In this document: positions 37,276-46,115 of the stretch, one piece after another | How positions within the stretch are numbered: the first letter of the stretch is position 1 | Layout of the letters: every line of letters begins with the position of its first letter | Notes under the pieces: model-generated | The model's database searches: none | Told to the model about the DNA's origin: nothing | The model's input: only the letters and a program-made list of their open reading frames with translations | DNA from: JABFRG01 sp038210445 | GTDB lineage: Bacteria > Myxococcota_A > Polyangia > Polyangiales > Polyangiaceae | Direction: 5' to 3' | Assembly (NCBI GenBank): GCA_038210445.1 | Contig: JBBQWQ010000013.1 | Location: forward strand, 110,048 to 174,047 | DNA: 64,000 bases | Program-made: the position numbers and the translations under genes

Positions 37276-37755
37276 ATGGCCGAAGAGCGAACGCGTCCGG
37301 GCTTCACGCATACCCTACCTGGTGGCACCGAGGCGCCGCCGGAGGTGCCGGCGTCGTTGTTTCGGCTTTCGCAGCGCCGGCTGAACCGCTGCATGATGCT
37401 CGAGTACGACCCGGCGCAGCAGCGCTGGAAAGATGCGCTGCGTCGAACCCCGTCGCGGGGCATTGCCGCCCAGGCGCGCCGCGAAGATCGCCGCCGCGAG
37501 CCGCGCGTTCCGCCGCAACCCAGCTTCGCTCGCGACCCGCAAATTCATGACGAAGGCGCGGCCCGCGCGGCCCCTAGCCCTTACGACAATCCCCTCTGGG
37601 TCGGCCTCCTCCTCGCCGTTTGTCCCCCGCTCGGCGTAACCCTGGCGTGGTCGTCCCGCACGATTCCCCCGGAAGGCAAGATTGCCCTCACCGTCTTCGG
37701 CGCCTTCGTGATGCTCGTCGCCACCGGGACGGCCGCGCTCATCGCCCTCCTGTAG
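37276..37755 (+). CDS. Small protein with two C-terminal membrane helices
   Basis: 159 aa from ATG 37276, preceded by AAGG at close range. The first 100 residues are charged and proline-rich (RRLNRCMMLEYDPAQQRWKD, PSRGIAAQARREDRRREPRVPPQ). Two hydrophobic helices follow (about 107-127, LWVGLLLAVCPPLGVTLAW, and 136-157, KIALTVFGAFVMLVATGTAALIAL). This suggests an inner-membrane protein with a cytoplasmic tail; no family seen. The stop codon TAG is the start of repeat copy D. Divergent from the membrane-anchored gene at 37085. Confidence 0.7.
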   Translation: MAEERTRPGFTHTLPGGTEAPPEVPASLFRLSQRRLNRCMMLEYDPAQQRWKDALRRTPSRGIAAQARREDRRREPRVPPQPSFARDPQIHDEGAARAAPSPYDNPLWVGLLLAVCPPLGVTLAWSSRTIPPEGKIALTVFGAFVMLVATGTAALIALL

Positions 37756-37949
37756 AAGACGGGTGTTTTTGGTCGATACCTTCGGGATGCCGGCGCCTCC
37801 CGTCTCACGAGAAGAGAGAGTGAGCGACCGGCGCTGCACCCAGCGAACGCCCCTCCCTCGGTCTCGGCCAAAAACCCTCCGTCTCCCTGCTGGGCGCGAG
37901 TAACCCGCCGTCGACCGGACCGACACCAGCGCTGCGTCGAGGAAGGACG
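37753..37949 (+). repeat. Dispersed structured intergenic element, copy D
   Basis: Starts on the TAG of the upstream gene (flanked by GTAG, not YTAG) and extends to about the stop of the convergent zinc-ribbon gene (37950). The 5' arm is 37755-37780, the middle arm 37860-37886. AGACGG replaces the common AGACTG, and the partner reads CCGTCT, so the pair change is matched. P2 is type 2 (CTCAC/GTGAG). The 3' third of this copy is diverged and lacks a clear third arm, so the right boundary is approximate. Confidence 0.85.
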
Positions 37950-38207
37950 TCAGTCGTCGTCGGGCAGCTCGAGGTCCGAGCCGTCGGCTTCGAACTTGAG
38001 AATCAGCTCTGCGCCCGAAGGTTCGAACCAAGGCGTCGACGTGCCGCAGTCCGTGCATACGAGCCGGTACGACTTGCTGGAGCCTTCCACGGCGAGGGCC
38101 ATCGAGCCGTCGCACTTCGGACAGCCCACGAGAGCGCCCGACTTGAAACGCTCCCAAACCTTGGCTACGTCGCGAACGCTGCGCAGGGGGGGCTCCTTAC
38201 CGTCCAT
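37950..38207 (-). CDS. Small zinc-ribbon protein
   Basis: 85 aa. Two CxxC pairs (CPKC in LVGCPKCDGS and CTDC in LVCTDCGTS), 23 residues apart, form a classic zinc ribbon at about residues 29-58. The N-terminus has a short helix (SVRDVAKVWERF) and the C-terminus is acidic (GSDLELPDDD). No enzymatic domain. Family not known beyond the zinc ribbon. It is 70 bp downstream of the repeat-type gene at 38278-39423, same strand, and faces repeat copy D. Confidence 0.8.
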   Translation of the reverse strand: MDGKEPPLRSVRDVAKVWERFKSGALVGCPKCDGSMALAVEGSSKSYRLVCTDCGTSTPWFEPSGAELILKFEADGSDLELPDDD

Positions 38208-38277
38208 CGCGGCATTAGTAGCAGAACCGCGCGGGAATCGAGAGAAAACTCCCCCGCGCTTTCGAGTTTTTCCCGCG

Positions 38278-39423
38278 CTACTTTTGCTTTCGCTGAAGCA
38301 GCTGCTTCGCCTGCTGCGCGACCGCTCCCTGGACGTCCTTGCTGCCGGCCACTTGCTTCAGCTCGTGCTCCCGCAGGAACACCAGGAACTTTTGCGCGAG
38401 CCCCGCAGGCGTCCGAGGGTTCATGACCAAGTTGACCTTCACCTTGTGCCGCCGCACCAGGGTGGGCGATCCGGCGATCTCGCGGAGCACGTCCTCGTAG
38501 GTGTTCTTGCGCGCGGAGATGCTCTCGGCTTCGGCGTCGGTGAAGGCATCGGACTTGACCGCCGCCTTGCGCACGAGCGGGCTCGAGTCGCGCAACGCCA
38601 TGACGCGGTCGGTGGGTTTGGGCGAGGTGAGGGCGCGGCGGATCTTGCCGGTGGTCGAGAGGTCCTGCCACTTCTTCTCCGCCTCTTCGAAGCGCTTCTT
38701 CACCCGCTCCTCGCCGCTGACCTCGTCGACCTCGTGGGTGTCTTCGAGATCGCCGTCGGCGCTGGCCTGCTCGGCAGCGGCCACCGCGCGTTCGCACGCG
38801 GCGAACGCAATGTCGTCGTAGCTGGCCTCTTCGGTGGGCTCGGGAATGAGCTGCATCTGAATCGCGGCGGCCACTTCCTTGAAGGCGGGAATCCCGGGGA
38901 TGTCCATGCCGTTGCGGACCGCGAGCTCGATGATGCGGTCGGCGGTCGACATGCGCGTCGCGCGATTGCGATAGAGCGCCTCGATGAGATCGGGGCTCTG
39001 CAAGAGGCGCTCTTCGTTGGTGGCGATGAGCTCGCACACCGGCTCGCTGGCGACCTTGGCGATGGCCACGGCAGCGGCGATGGAGATGTCCGGATGCTGG
39101 AGGATCTTCTCCGCCATCGCCGCGTCGTGGGCGTAGCTCGGCCCGATGCGCTCGAGCACCAGCGCGTGCAGCGGGCCGCCGAGTGCGCCGTTGAGCAGCG
39201 GCGCCGGAAGGTTGCGCAGCGTGTCTTGTGCGGTGCGGGCGATGGCGTTGTCTTCGGCGTCGGCGAGGGCCACCACGACCGCGAGGGTGTCGCCTGGCTT
39301 CAGGCCCGGCGCGAGGCCCTTCGCCGCCATCTGCTTCAGGGCCGGGGGCCCAGCGGGGTCGAGGATTTTCTGCGCGAGCGCCGGGAGGCTGGCCGCTATC
39401 GAGGGGAGTTCTGCGCCTGACAT
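38278..39423 (-). CDS. Helical-repeat protein with NPxTP unit
   Basis: 381 aa, almost all helix. The N-terminal half has repeated units with the phrases TAQDTLRNLPAPLL, AEKILQHPDISIAAAVAIAKVA and LIATNEERLLQSPDLIEAL. An acidic middle follows (ASADGDLEDTHEVDEVSGEE), then further units including VKVNLVMNPRTPAGLAQKFL. The NP-x-TP-x3-A pattern is also found in the gene at 62859 (LACNPDTPVEVATRVV), which suggests that both belong to one repeat family (leucine-rich-variant or HEAT-like). No signal peptide, so cytosolic. Function unknown. Confidence 0.75.
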   Translation of the reverse strand: MSGAELPSIAASLPALAQKILDPAGPPALKQMAAKGLAPGLKPGDTLAVVVALADAEDNAIARTAQDTLRNLPAPLLNGALGGPLHALVLERIGPSYAHDAAMAEKILQHPDISIAAAVAIAKVASEPVCELIATNEERLLQSPDLIEALYRNRATRMSTADRIIELAVRNGMDIPGIPAFKEVAAAIQMQLIPEPTEEASYDDIAFAACERAVAAAEQASADGDLEDTHEVDEVSGEERVKKRFEEAEKKWQDLSTTGKIRRALTSPKPTDRVMALRDSSPLVRKAAVKSDAFTDAEAESISARKNTYEDVLREIAGSPTLVRRHKVKVNLVMNPRTPAGLAQKFLVFLREHELKQVAGSKDVQGAVAQQAKQLLQRKQK

Positions 39424-39608
39424 GAGAAGGCGAGCTTACCAGAGTTGCCGAGGGGGGTGGAGCGCCCGGCGCGCCGGAGCGCCATGCTTCCCCGTACCCT
39501 GCGCGTCATCCGTTCGGGTCACATCCTCTGGCGCTCCTTCCGGACCCGTCTTATCTTGACGCTACCGGCGCGTCCCGTGGCCGGCGTGTGCCAAGAAGGA
39601 GAGAAACG

Positions 39609-40844
39609 ATGGGTGTGTTCGACTTCGTGAAGAATGGCGTGCGCGAGATGATGGTCGCGCGACCCGACCAGTTCAAACACCTCATTGTCTACAAGCATCC
39701 GGACCAGAACGTCCCGATGTATTCGCAGCTCACCGTCGACAGCGACGAGGTCGCCGTCTTCTTCAAGGACGGCCGCGTGGTGGGCGTCCTCCCCGCGGGG
39801 CGGCACACACTCCACACGCAGAACATTCCCTTCCTCAACAGCATCGTCACCAGCTTCACCGGCGGTCAGGTCTTCATCAGCGAGATCTTCTTCGTGAAGA
39901 CGGCGCCGGTACGGGGCATTCCCTTCGGCGGCCCCATCGGCGACCTCATCGATCCGCTTACCGGCGAGCAGGTGTGTCCGCGTATCTTCGGCGAGTTCTC
40001 GCTGGTGGTGACCGACCCGGTGCGCTTCATCGTGGGCTACAGCGGCCAGGGCGCCACCGGCGACAACGACTTCGTGCTCCAGTGGATCAAGGGCCTCTTC
40101 CTCACCGGCGTGAAAACCACGCTGGGCGAGCTCTGCGAGGTCGAGCAGAAGAGTGTGCTTCAGTGCGTCTCGCTGACCCAGAAGCTCGCCACCGCGTTCG
40201 TGGCACGCGCGCCCGACCTCAACGACATCGGCGTCCGCATCCTGCAGATGGGCCGCTTCGAGCTCAACTTCAACGAGGAAGACCGCGGTCGCTTGGTGGC
40301 CGCCAACGCCGAGATCGCCAAGGCCAACCGCGGCGTCAAGGTGGCCCAGGCGGCCGCAGCGGCCAAGCAGTTCGAGCTCGATCAGAAATACCAGCAGGAC
40401 TCGCGCTACGTGAAGGACCTGGCCGGCAACTATCAGAACTACGCGGCGGGTCAGGCCATGATGGGCGCGGGCCAGGGCATGGCGGAGCACGGCGTCGACG
40501 GCGGCGTGGCGGGCGCGGGCATCCAGATGGCGATGGGCGTGAACATGGCGCAGGCGATGTCCGGCGCCATGCAGAACCAGCCGCAGTTCGGTGGCCCGCA
40601 GGGGCCCGCCGGTCGGCCGCCTCAGGCGCCGCCGGACTTTTCGGCAGCCGGTCTGACGGTAACGTGCACCAAGTGCCAAACAAAGCAGCCAGGCGGTAAG
40701 TTCTGCGCCGAGTGCGGCACCGTGCTCGCGCAACCGAAGAAGTTCTGCTCGAACTGCGGCACCGAGCTGCTCGGCGCCGCGAAGTTCTGCGCCAACTGCG
40801 GCACCTCCGCGGCCAGCGCCGGAGCGCCGCCGACCACCGGGTAG
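39609..40844 (+). CDS. SPFH/Band-7-type protein with two C-terminal zinc ribbons
   Basis: 411 aa from ATG 39609, with AAGGAGAG in front. Residues about 20-250 look like an SPFH (stomatin/prohibitin) domain of the virion-core-protein/YdjI-like subgroup: YKHPDQNVPMYSQLTVDSDEVAVFFKDGR split over two strands, then FFVKTAPVRGIPFGGP and VSLTQKLATAFV. A glycine- and methionine-rich stretch follows. The C-terminus has four CxxC pairs, CTKC/CAEC and CSNC/CANC, giving two zinc ribbons at about 352-400. No N-terminal membrane helix is present, unlike stomatins. Probably a cytosolic or peripheral oligomer; function unknown. Confidence 0.87.
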   Translation: MGVFDFVKNGVREMMVARPDQFKHLIVYKHPDQNVPMYSQLTVDSDEVAVFFKDGRVVGVLPAGRHTLHTQNIPFLNSIVTSFTGGQVFISEIFFVKTAPVRGIPFGGPIGDLIDPLTGEQVCPRIFGEFSLVVTDPVRFIVGYSGQGATGDNDFVLQWIKGLFLTGVKTTLGELCEVEQKSVLQCVSLTQKLATAFVARAPDLNDIGVRILQMGRFELNFNEEDRGRLVAANAEIAKANRGVKVAQAAAAAKQFELDQKYQQDSRYVKDLAGNYQNYAAGQAMMGAGQGMAEHGVDGGVAGAGIQMAMGVNMAQAMSGAMQNQPQFGGPQGPAGRPPQAPPDFSAAGLTVTCTKCQTKQPGGKFCAECGTVLAQPKKFCSNCGTELLGAAKFCANCGTSAASAGAPPTTG

Positions 40845-40944
40845 GGAAGGCCCATGCCTCGCCGCCACGGCAGAGCCGTGACGTTGCCGTCGCTGCGCGA
40901 ACGAAAATCGACGCGGGCGGCGCGGCTACGCTACAATTCTCTCG

Positions 40945-41157
40945 ATGCGTGCTTTCCTGGCGGTGGCGCTACTGTTCCTGCTGCGCGACGAATCGTGCGG
41001 TGGCCCGGGCTCTGCCTCGGGCCAGGTGAACGCCCCGTGCACGCGCAATGGGGACTGCGAGGGGAAGCTGCGGTGCGCCGCGGGGGTCTGCACAGACCCC
41101 GACTTCGACAGTGGCCCGCTCGATGGCGGCTCCGACGCAGAAACGGGCGGCGGATGA
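40945..41157 (+). CDS. Small secreted cysteine-rich protein
   Basis: 70 aa. The first 16 residues are hydrophobic (RAFLAVALLFLL), like a signal peptide, and a cysteine follows at about 18. The mature part has the short pattern C-x5-C-x5-C-x4-C (PCTRNGDCEGKLRCAAGVC), which resembles the Dickkopf/EB-type motif found in many myxobacterial secreted proteins. Ends in Asp, Gly and Ser. The receiver-PATAN gene starts 47 bp later. The gene is short, so the call rests on the Cys motif and the signal. Confidence 0.65.
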   Translation: MRAFLAVALLFLLRDESCGGPGSASGQVNAPCTRNGDCEGKLRCAAGVCTDPDFDSGPLDGGSDAETGGG

Positions 41158-41204
41158 CCGTTCTTGACACAACCTTCGCTCGCTACGCATTCTGAGGACC
41201 GACC

Positions 41205-43349
41205 GTGGCCAAACGTAACCTGCTCCTTGTCGACGCCGATGCGCGCAGCGTGCGCGTGCTCGAGGTCAGTCTCAAGCAGGCGGGTTACATGGTCACCGTG
41301 GCCCGCGACGGCCTCGACGCCCTCGACAAGCTGCGCCAGTGTCCCCCCGATCTGGTGATTACCGACACGCGTCTGCCCCGGCTCGACGGCTATGCGCTCG
41401 TGCGCAAGATGAAAGAGGAGCCGGATACGACGGCCATCCCCGCGCTGTTTCTCACCAATCAGCGCTCCGTCGAGGACAAGATCCGCGGGCTCGAGCTGGG
41501 CGTCGAGGACTACCTCACCAAGCCCATCTTCGTGCGTGAGCTTCTGGCGCGCGTCCACGTCATCTTCGCGCGCAAAGCCCAGGAGGCCCTGACCCAGGCG
41601 CGCTCCACGGTCACCGGGCGTACGCGCTTCTCGGGTGCCATCCAAGACATGGGCGTGGTCGACCTCCTGCAGACCTTCGAGGTGTCGCGCAAGAGCGGCA
41701 TTCTGCACCTGACGAGCGGCCTCATGAAGGCGCACATCTTTTTCCGCGACGGCAAGGTCATCGAGGCAGAGCTGGGTGTGCTTCGCGGCGAAGAAGCCAT
41801 CTATCGCGCGCTCATCTGGCAGGTCGCCGACTTCGAAGTGGAGTTCGGCGAGGTCGACCACGATGACGTCATCGGCACCACCACCCAGGCGATCCTCATG
41901 GAAGGCCTGCGGCGCGCCGACGAGTGGGCGCGCATCGCCGAGCTGTTGCCGCCACTCGACGGCGTCTACAGCCTCGACCATGCGCAGCTCTCGGCACGTC
42001 TGGCCAAAGTGCCCGAGGAGCTCAACGGCGTGCTGCGCCTGTTCGACGGCAAGCGCACGCTCATGGACGTGGTCGACCAGTCTCCGTTCGAGGACCTCTC
42101 GACGCTCTCCACCGTTTCCAAGCTGTACTTCGAGGGGCTGCTCATTCCGGTCAGCATCCGGAAGTCTTCCGTTCCGCCGCCGTTTCCCAAGAAGATCAGC
42201 GAGCCGCCCACGTCGTCGCCGCGCATCGTCATGGACGCAGCGGCCTTGGCGCGTGTTCCCGAGAACGCGGTGGTGCCCAGCGATCCGCGCCTCGACGTGG
42301 GCGAACCGCCGGAAGAAGATGTGTCCACCCGCGATCTGCTGGTCGACCCCAGCCATCCCGAGATTCCCGCGGTGGCTCGCTCGTCGGCGCGACCCTTGAC
42401 CGCCGCCGAGTCCGACCCGGCGCTCGCGGGCGCAGTTCGGGTGTCCGAGCCGGCGCCGCGGCCCTCCGAGCGGATTCCGAAGAGCGTGCGCGCGGTTTCG
42501 TCGGCGCCGCCGTCACCGCCGTCAGCGTCCCCGATTGGACCGCGATCGGAGCCGTCCATCGAGACCGATTTCGCCGGGGTCATGCCCGCTGCCCCATCCA
42601 TCGATGCGGAGCGGGGCGGCGAGCAGGACCCTTTCTCGGAACGGCCGCCGCCGGTCTCGCGCCGCCGCGAGCCGTCGACGCCGGAGCCCGAAACGGTAGC
42701 GCCCTCGGTCACCGAGGTGGACGACGATCCGCCGGTTCCGCGCACGCCCATCGCCGGCGCTCGTGTGGCCACCTGGCTCCTCGCGTCCATCGCGGTGGTC
42801 GCGACGCTGGCGCTCGTGGCGCGCTTCGTGGTCCGTGGCGATCACGACAAGCCCAACGATCTACGCATCGTCCCCACCGCCACCGCGCCCAGCGCCAGCA
42901 CCGCCGCCGTGGTGCCGCCGCCGCCGGTGAGCGCCACCACGACGACCATGGCTGCGACCGGCATCATGTTCACCGCGCTTCCCTCGGCGCATTCCGCGCG
43001 CCCGGCGGGGAGTGGCTTCGGACCCATCCCCCAAGCTTCGGTCCCGGTGCTCGGTACCACGCCCAGTTCGCCCAGCGGGCCCTCCACCGGCACCGCCGCC
43101 GCTGCGACCACCAACGCCGACACCGTGCAGGCCCAGAAGGCGCTGGAGCTCAAGCTCCCGCAGCGCGCCATCGATCTCGCGCGCCACGCCGTGCGCACGA
43201 ACCCGAAGGATGCGGAGGCGTGGCTCACGCTCGGCGCAGCCTACGAAGCCGCCGGTGCGCGGGAACGCGCCAAGAGCGCCTACCGAAGCTGCGTAGACCA
43301 GGGCGACGGTCCGCGCGTCTCCGAGTGCCGCGCGCTTCTCGGAGAGTGA
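41205..43349 (+). CDS. Receiver-PATAN (DUF4388) regulator with TM segment and TPR tail
   Basis: 714 aa, GTG start. Residues 1-120 form a response-regulator receiver: D10, phospho-acceptor D54 (LVITDTRLP), T84 and K106 (LTKPIF). Residues about 138-240 match DUF4388/PATAN (FSGAIQDMGVVDLLQTFEVSRKSG split over the first strands, then GEEAIYRALIW). A helical part follows (to 330), then a Pro/Ser-rich linker, one membrane helix near 522-544 (TWLLASIAVVATLALVA) and, beyond another linker, a TPR pair (residues about 640-714). A receiver on one side of the membrane with a TPR on the other is unusual. No sensor kinase is adjacent. Confidence 0.9.
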   Translation: MAKRNLLLVDADARSVRVLEVSLKQAGYMVTVARDGLDALDKLRQCPPDLVITDTRLPRLDGYALVRKMKEEPDTTAIPALFLTNQRSVEDKIRGLELGVEDYLTKPIFVRELLARVHVIFARKAQEALTQARSTVTGRTRFSGAIQDMGVVDLLQTFEVSRKSGILHLTSGLMKAHIFFRDGKVIEAELGVLRGEEAIYRALIWQVADFEVEFGEVDHDDVIGTTTQAILMEGLRRADEWARIAELLPPLDGVYSLDHAQLSARLAKVPEELNGVLRLFDGKRTLMDVVDQSPFEDLSTLSTVSKLYFEGLLIPVSIRKSSVPPPFPKKISEPPTSSPRIVMDAAALARVPENAVVPSDPRLDVGEPPEEDVSTRDLLVDPSHPEIPAVARSSARPLTAAESDPALAGAVRVSEPAPRPSERIPKSVRAVSSAPPSPPSASPIGPRSEPSIETDFAGVMPAAPSIDAERGGEQDPFSERPPPVSRRREPSTPEPETVAPSVTEVDDDPPVPRTPIAGARVATWLLASIAVVATLALVARFVVRGDHDKPNDLRIVPTATAPSASTAAVVPPPPVSATTTTMAATGIMFTALPSAHSARPAGSGFGPIPQASVPVLGTTPSSPSGPSTGTAAAATTNADTVQAQKALELKLPQRAIDLARHAVRTNPKDAEAWLTLGAAYEAAGARERAKSAYRSCVDQGDGPRVSECRALLGE

Positions 43350-43380
43350 GCCAAGCAGAGTCCGCGGAGAACTTCCTCGG

Positions 43381-44397
43381 TTAGTTGCGCGTGCGGGGAT
43401 CGAGCGCGCCGTAGGTGGCGTCGGCCAGCATGTTCGACAGCACCACTGCGGCGGCGGTGACGAGCACCGTGCCCATGAGCACCGGCCCGTCGCGATCGAG
43501 GAGCGCCGAGATGCCCAGCGAGCCGATGCCCGGCCAGCGGAACACGCTCTCGGTGACGATGGCGCCACCCACCAGCGCGCCGAGGTCGAGCGCGGCAGCG
43601 GTGCTGATGGGCAAGAGCGCGTTGCGGAGCGCGTGCACCACCAGCGCGCGGGCCGGTGAGGCGCCTTTGGCCCGGGCGGTGCGCACGTAGTCGGACTTGA
43701 GCTCGCCCTCCACCTCGTCGCGCGTGAGCCGCGCGTAGTAGGCCGCGCCATAGATGCCCAGCGTCAGGCCCGGCAAAATGACCGCCTTCAAGTGCTCGGG
43801 CCAGGTGTTGCCGTAGCCATCGAGCGGCAGCAGGCCCAGTCGATGCGCGAACACGTACTGCAGGATGACGCCCAGCACGAACGTGGGCAGGCTCACCCCC
43901 AACAGGCTGCCGCTCATGAACGCGCGCGAAAGGAGCGTGCCGCGGTTCTTCGCGGCCCAGCTTCCCAAGGTGACGCCGAACAGAAGCTGAAAGAGAAGCG
44001 CGACGATCGCCAGCATCATGGTCCGCGGGAGTCGTTCCGCGAGCACCGTGAGCACGCCGCGCCGCTGCTGATAGCTCTTGCCGAGGTCGAAGTGCAGGGG
44101 GCCCAGCGCTTTGCAGCTGGCGTGCGGCCCCTTGCCGCGTCCGCTCTCGGGCGGCGTCTCGGAGCTCACGTGCACGAGGCGGCCGAGAAAGATGCCATAG
44201 CGAGCCAGCACCCCGCGATCGAGGCCCATCTCCTCGCGGATGGCCGCCACGTCCTGCGGGCGCGCTTGCGGTCCGGCCGCGATGCGCGCCGGGTCCGAGG
44301 GCAGTACCGCGTGGAGAAAGAACGAGAGGGTCACCACCGCCCAGATGGCGAAGAGACCACGCCCGAAGCGCTTGGCAATCGGAGCGAGGGCGATCAT
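43381..44397 (-). CDS. Peptide/nickel ABC transporter permease, DppB type
   Basis: 338 aa from ATG 44397 (ATGA overlap with the binding-protein gene). Six membrane helices typical of DppB/OppB: the first at FGRGLFAIWAVVTLSFFLHAV, and the EAA-like loop as ARTARAKGASPARALVVHALRNALLP. The 'VHxLrNaLLP' phrase and the final LLSNMLADATYGALDPR are standard. A stretch of about 35 residues between helix one and two (SSETPPESGRGKGPHASCK) is longer than normal. It works with DppC as the channel; the two ATPases are not nearby. Last gene of the operon. Confidence 0.92.
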   Translation of the reverse strand: MIALAPIAKRFGRGLFAIWAVVTLSFFLHAVLPSDPARIAAGPQARPQDVAAIREEMGLDRGVLARYGIFLGRLVHVSSETPPESGRGKGPHASCKALGPLHFDLGKSYQQRRGVLTVLAERLPRTMMLAIVALLFQLLFGVTLGSWAAKNRGTLLSRAFMSGSLLGVSLPTFVLGVILQYVFAHRLGLLPLDGYGNTWPEHLKAVILPGLTLGIYGAAYYARLTRDEVEGELKSDYVRTARAKGASPARALVVHALRNALLPISTAAALDLGALVGGAIVTESVFRWPGIGSLGISALLDRDGPVLMGTVLVTAAAVVLSNMLADATYGALDPRTRN

Positions 44398-46115
44398 GGA
44401 TCGCGCGGCAGGCTCCGGGCCGGCGAAAGCAGCGCCTCGCGGCCGTGTCCCCCTCGGCGACTCGCCGGGTCGCCGCGCCCCGCACCCGGACGGTCGAGCC
44501 AGGTCTCCTTGACCTCGTTCTGCCACATGGGGTGCGGCTTGTAGCCGCGCACGTAGGGCTGCCACACGTTGTAGAAGCTCACCGAGTAGGTAAACGCCCA
44601 GGGCGCCTCGTCGCAGATGAACTGCTGGATGGCGTCGTACATGCCGGCGCGCTTGGGCCCGTCCATCTCTTTGTGGGCGGCATCGAGCATCGCGTCGAGC
44701 TTGGGGTTCGCGTAAAACGACGGGTTGTTGCTGTCTTCGTCGTTGATGGCGCTCGAGTGAAAGAGCGTCTCGGTGAAGTTGCTGGGGTCCGAGTAGTCGC
44801 TCTTCCAGCCTTGGTAGGAGAAGGCCGCCTGGCCCCGCCGGTGGGTGATGGCGAGCCACGCCGCGTAGCTCACGAGGCGCAAGTCCAGGCGAATTCCGAT
44901 GCGCGCAAGCTGCTGCGCCAGCACCTGCGAGGTGTACTCGGTGATCCCCGCCGGGTACGCATAGTACGGAATGGTGCGAGGGTAGCCGCCGGTCTTGGCT
45001 TTCGGATCGTAGGCGTAGCCGGCCCGGCGCATGTGCTCGAGGGCCGCTTCGTAGTCGTACTTCTGGCAGACCAGCTTGGGGTTGTGACCGCGCACGCCTT
45101 GGGGCACCGGCTGGGTCAGCGCGTGCAGCATGGTGGGCTTCACCAGTCGGTACTGCTCGCGATCGATGGCCGACGAGACCGCGCGCCGCAGCTCTACGTT
45201 GTCGAAAGGCGCCATCTCGACGTTCATGCCTTCGCCCGCCATCTGCGATGCGGGATCGTAGGCGCCGTACGGCTTCCAGCGCGGGTCTTTGCGGTAGCGC
45301 AGCAGGTCTGGCTGAAGAATGTCGCGAAAGAGATCGAGCGCGCCGCTCTGGAACTTCAGACGCTGCGCCAGCATCGACACGCCGATGGTGAACTCGATGC
45401 CATCGAGGTACGGCAGGCCTGGGCGAAAGTAGCCGTCATGCCGCACGAGCGAGACGCGCTCGCCCGGCAACCAGCTCTTGAGCTTAAAGGGGCCCGCCCC
45501 GCACGGGAAAAAGTCTGCCGAGAAGGCCTCGCCCGCGCTCCGGCACACGGGTCGCACTGCCTGGAGCGAGAGCACCGGCAGGAACGTGGCGTCTGGCTCC
45601 TTCAGCTGGAACGACACGATGTACGTGTCGTCCACCTTGAGCCCGGCGATGTCGTCGGCCTTGCCGTTCGCGTAGTCCTCGGCGCCCTGGATGGTGAAGT
45701 AGAAGCTCTTCGCGGCGTTGGGCGTCTTTCGCGCCAGGCTCCGGCGAAAAGAGCGTCGAACGTCCTCTGCGGTGAGCTCTTCGCCGTCGTGAAACCGCAC
45801 GCCGTGGCGCAGAAAGAACCGGTAGCGGGTGCCGCTCGGGTCGAGCTCGAATCGCTCGGCCAGATCGGGCACGATGTTACCGTCGCGATCGTAGTCCACC
45901 AGCCCCGCGTAGAGGAGCTGCACCAGCTGCGGCGCGAGCCCGTCGCCCAGGTTGGCAGGATCGAGCGAGCGAATGTCGCCGAAGGTCGCCGTCTGGAGAA
46001 TACCCCCGCGGCGCGGCGTGGGATCGTCCGGATGCGCCAGCGGCAGCGGCGCCGGCAGCTCGCTGCTGCAGCCGAGCAGGAGGAGCGTGCTAGCGAGCGC
46101 TACGGTCGAGCGCAT
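44394..46115 (-). CDS. Peptide ABC transporter substrate-binding lipoprotein (DppA/OppA type)
   Basis: 573 aa from ATG 46115. Signal MRSTVALASTLLLLGC, with lipobox Cys at 16. The family SBP_bac_5 is recognised by GGILQTATFGDIRSLDPAN, then the hydrophobic YAGLVDYDRDGNIVPDLAERFE, GVRFHDGEELTAEDVRRSFRR (the classic 'fhdG.plta.DV.fs' motif) and FGAGPFKLKSW-like FPCGAGPFKLKSW. It binds short peptides or similar ligands outside the inner membrane. The C-terminal 35 residues are a basic, Gly-rich tail beyond the usual fold. The start lies inside the end of dppC (26-bp overlap). Confidence 0.93.
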   Translation of the reverse strand: MRSTVALASTLLLLGCSSELPAPLPLAHPDDPTPRRGGILQTATFGDIRSLDPANLGDGLAPQLVQLLYAGLVDYDRDGNIVPDLAERFELDPSGTRYRFFLRHGVRFHDGEELTAEDVRRSFRRSLARKTPNAAKSFYFTIQGAEDYANGKADDIAGLKVDDTYIVSFQLKEPDATFLPVLSLQAVRPVCRSAGEAFSADFFPCGAGPFKLKSWLPGERVSLVRHDGYFRPGLPYLDGIEFTIGVSMLAQRLKFQSGALDLFRDILQPDLLRYRKDPRWKPYGAYDPASQMAGEGMNVEMAPFDNVELRRAVSSAIDREQYRLVKPTMLHALTQPVPQGVRGHNPKLVCQKYDYEAALEHMRRAGYAYDPKAKTGGYPRTIPYYAYPAGITEYTSQVLAQQLARIGIRLDLRLVSYAAWLAITHRRGQAAFSYQGWKSDYSDPSNFTETLFHSSAINDEDSNNPSFYANPKLDAMLDAAHKEMDGPKRAGMYDAIQQFICDEAPWAFTYSVSFYNVWQPYVRGYKPHPMWQNEVKETWLDRPGAGRGDPASRRGGHGREALLSPARSLPRDP

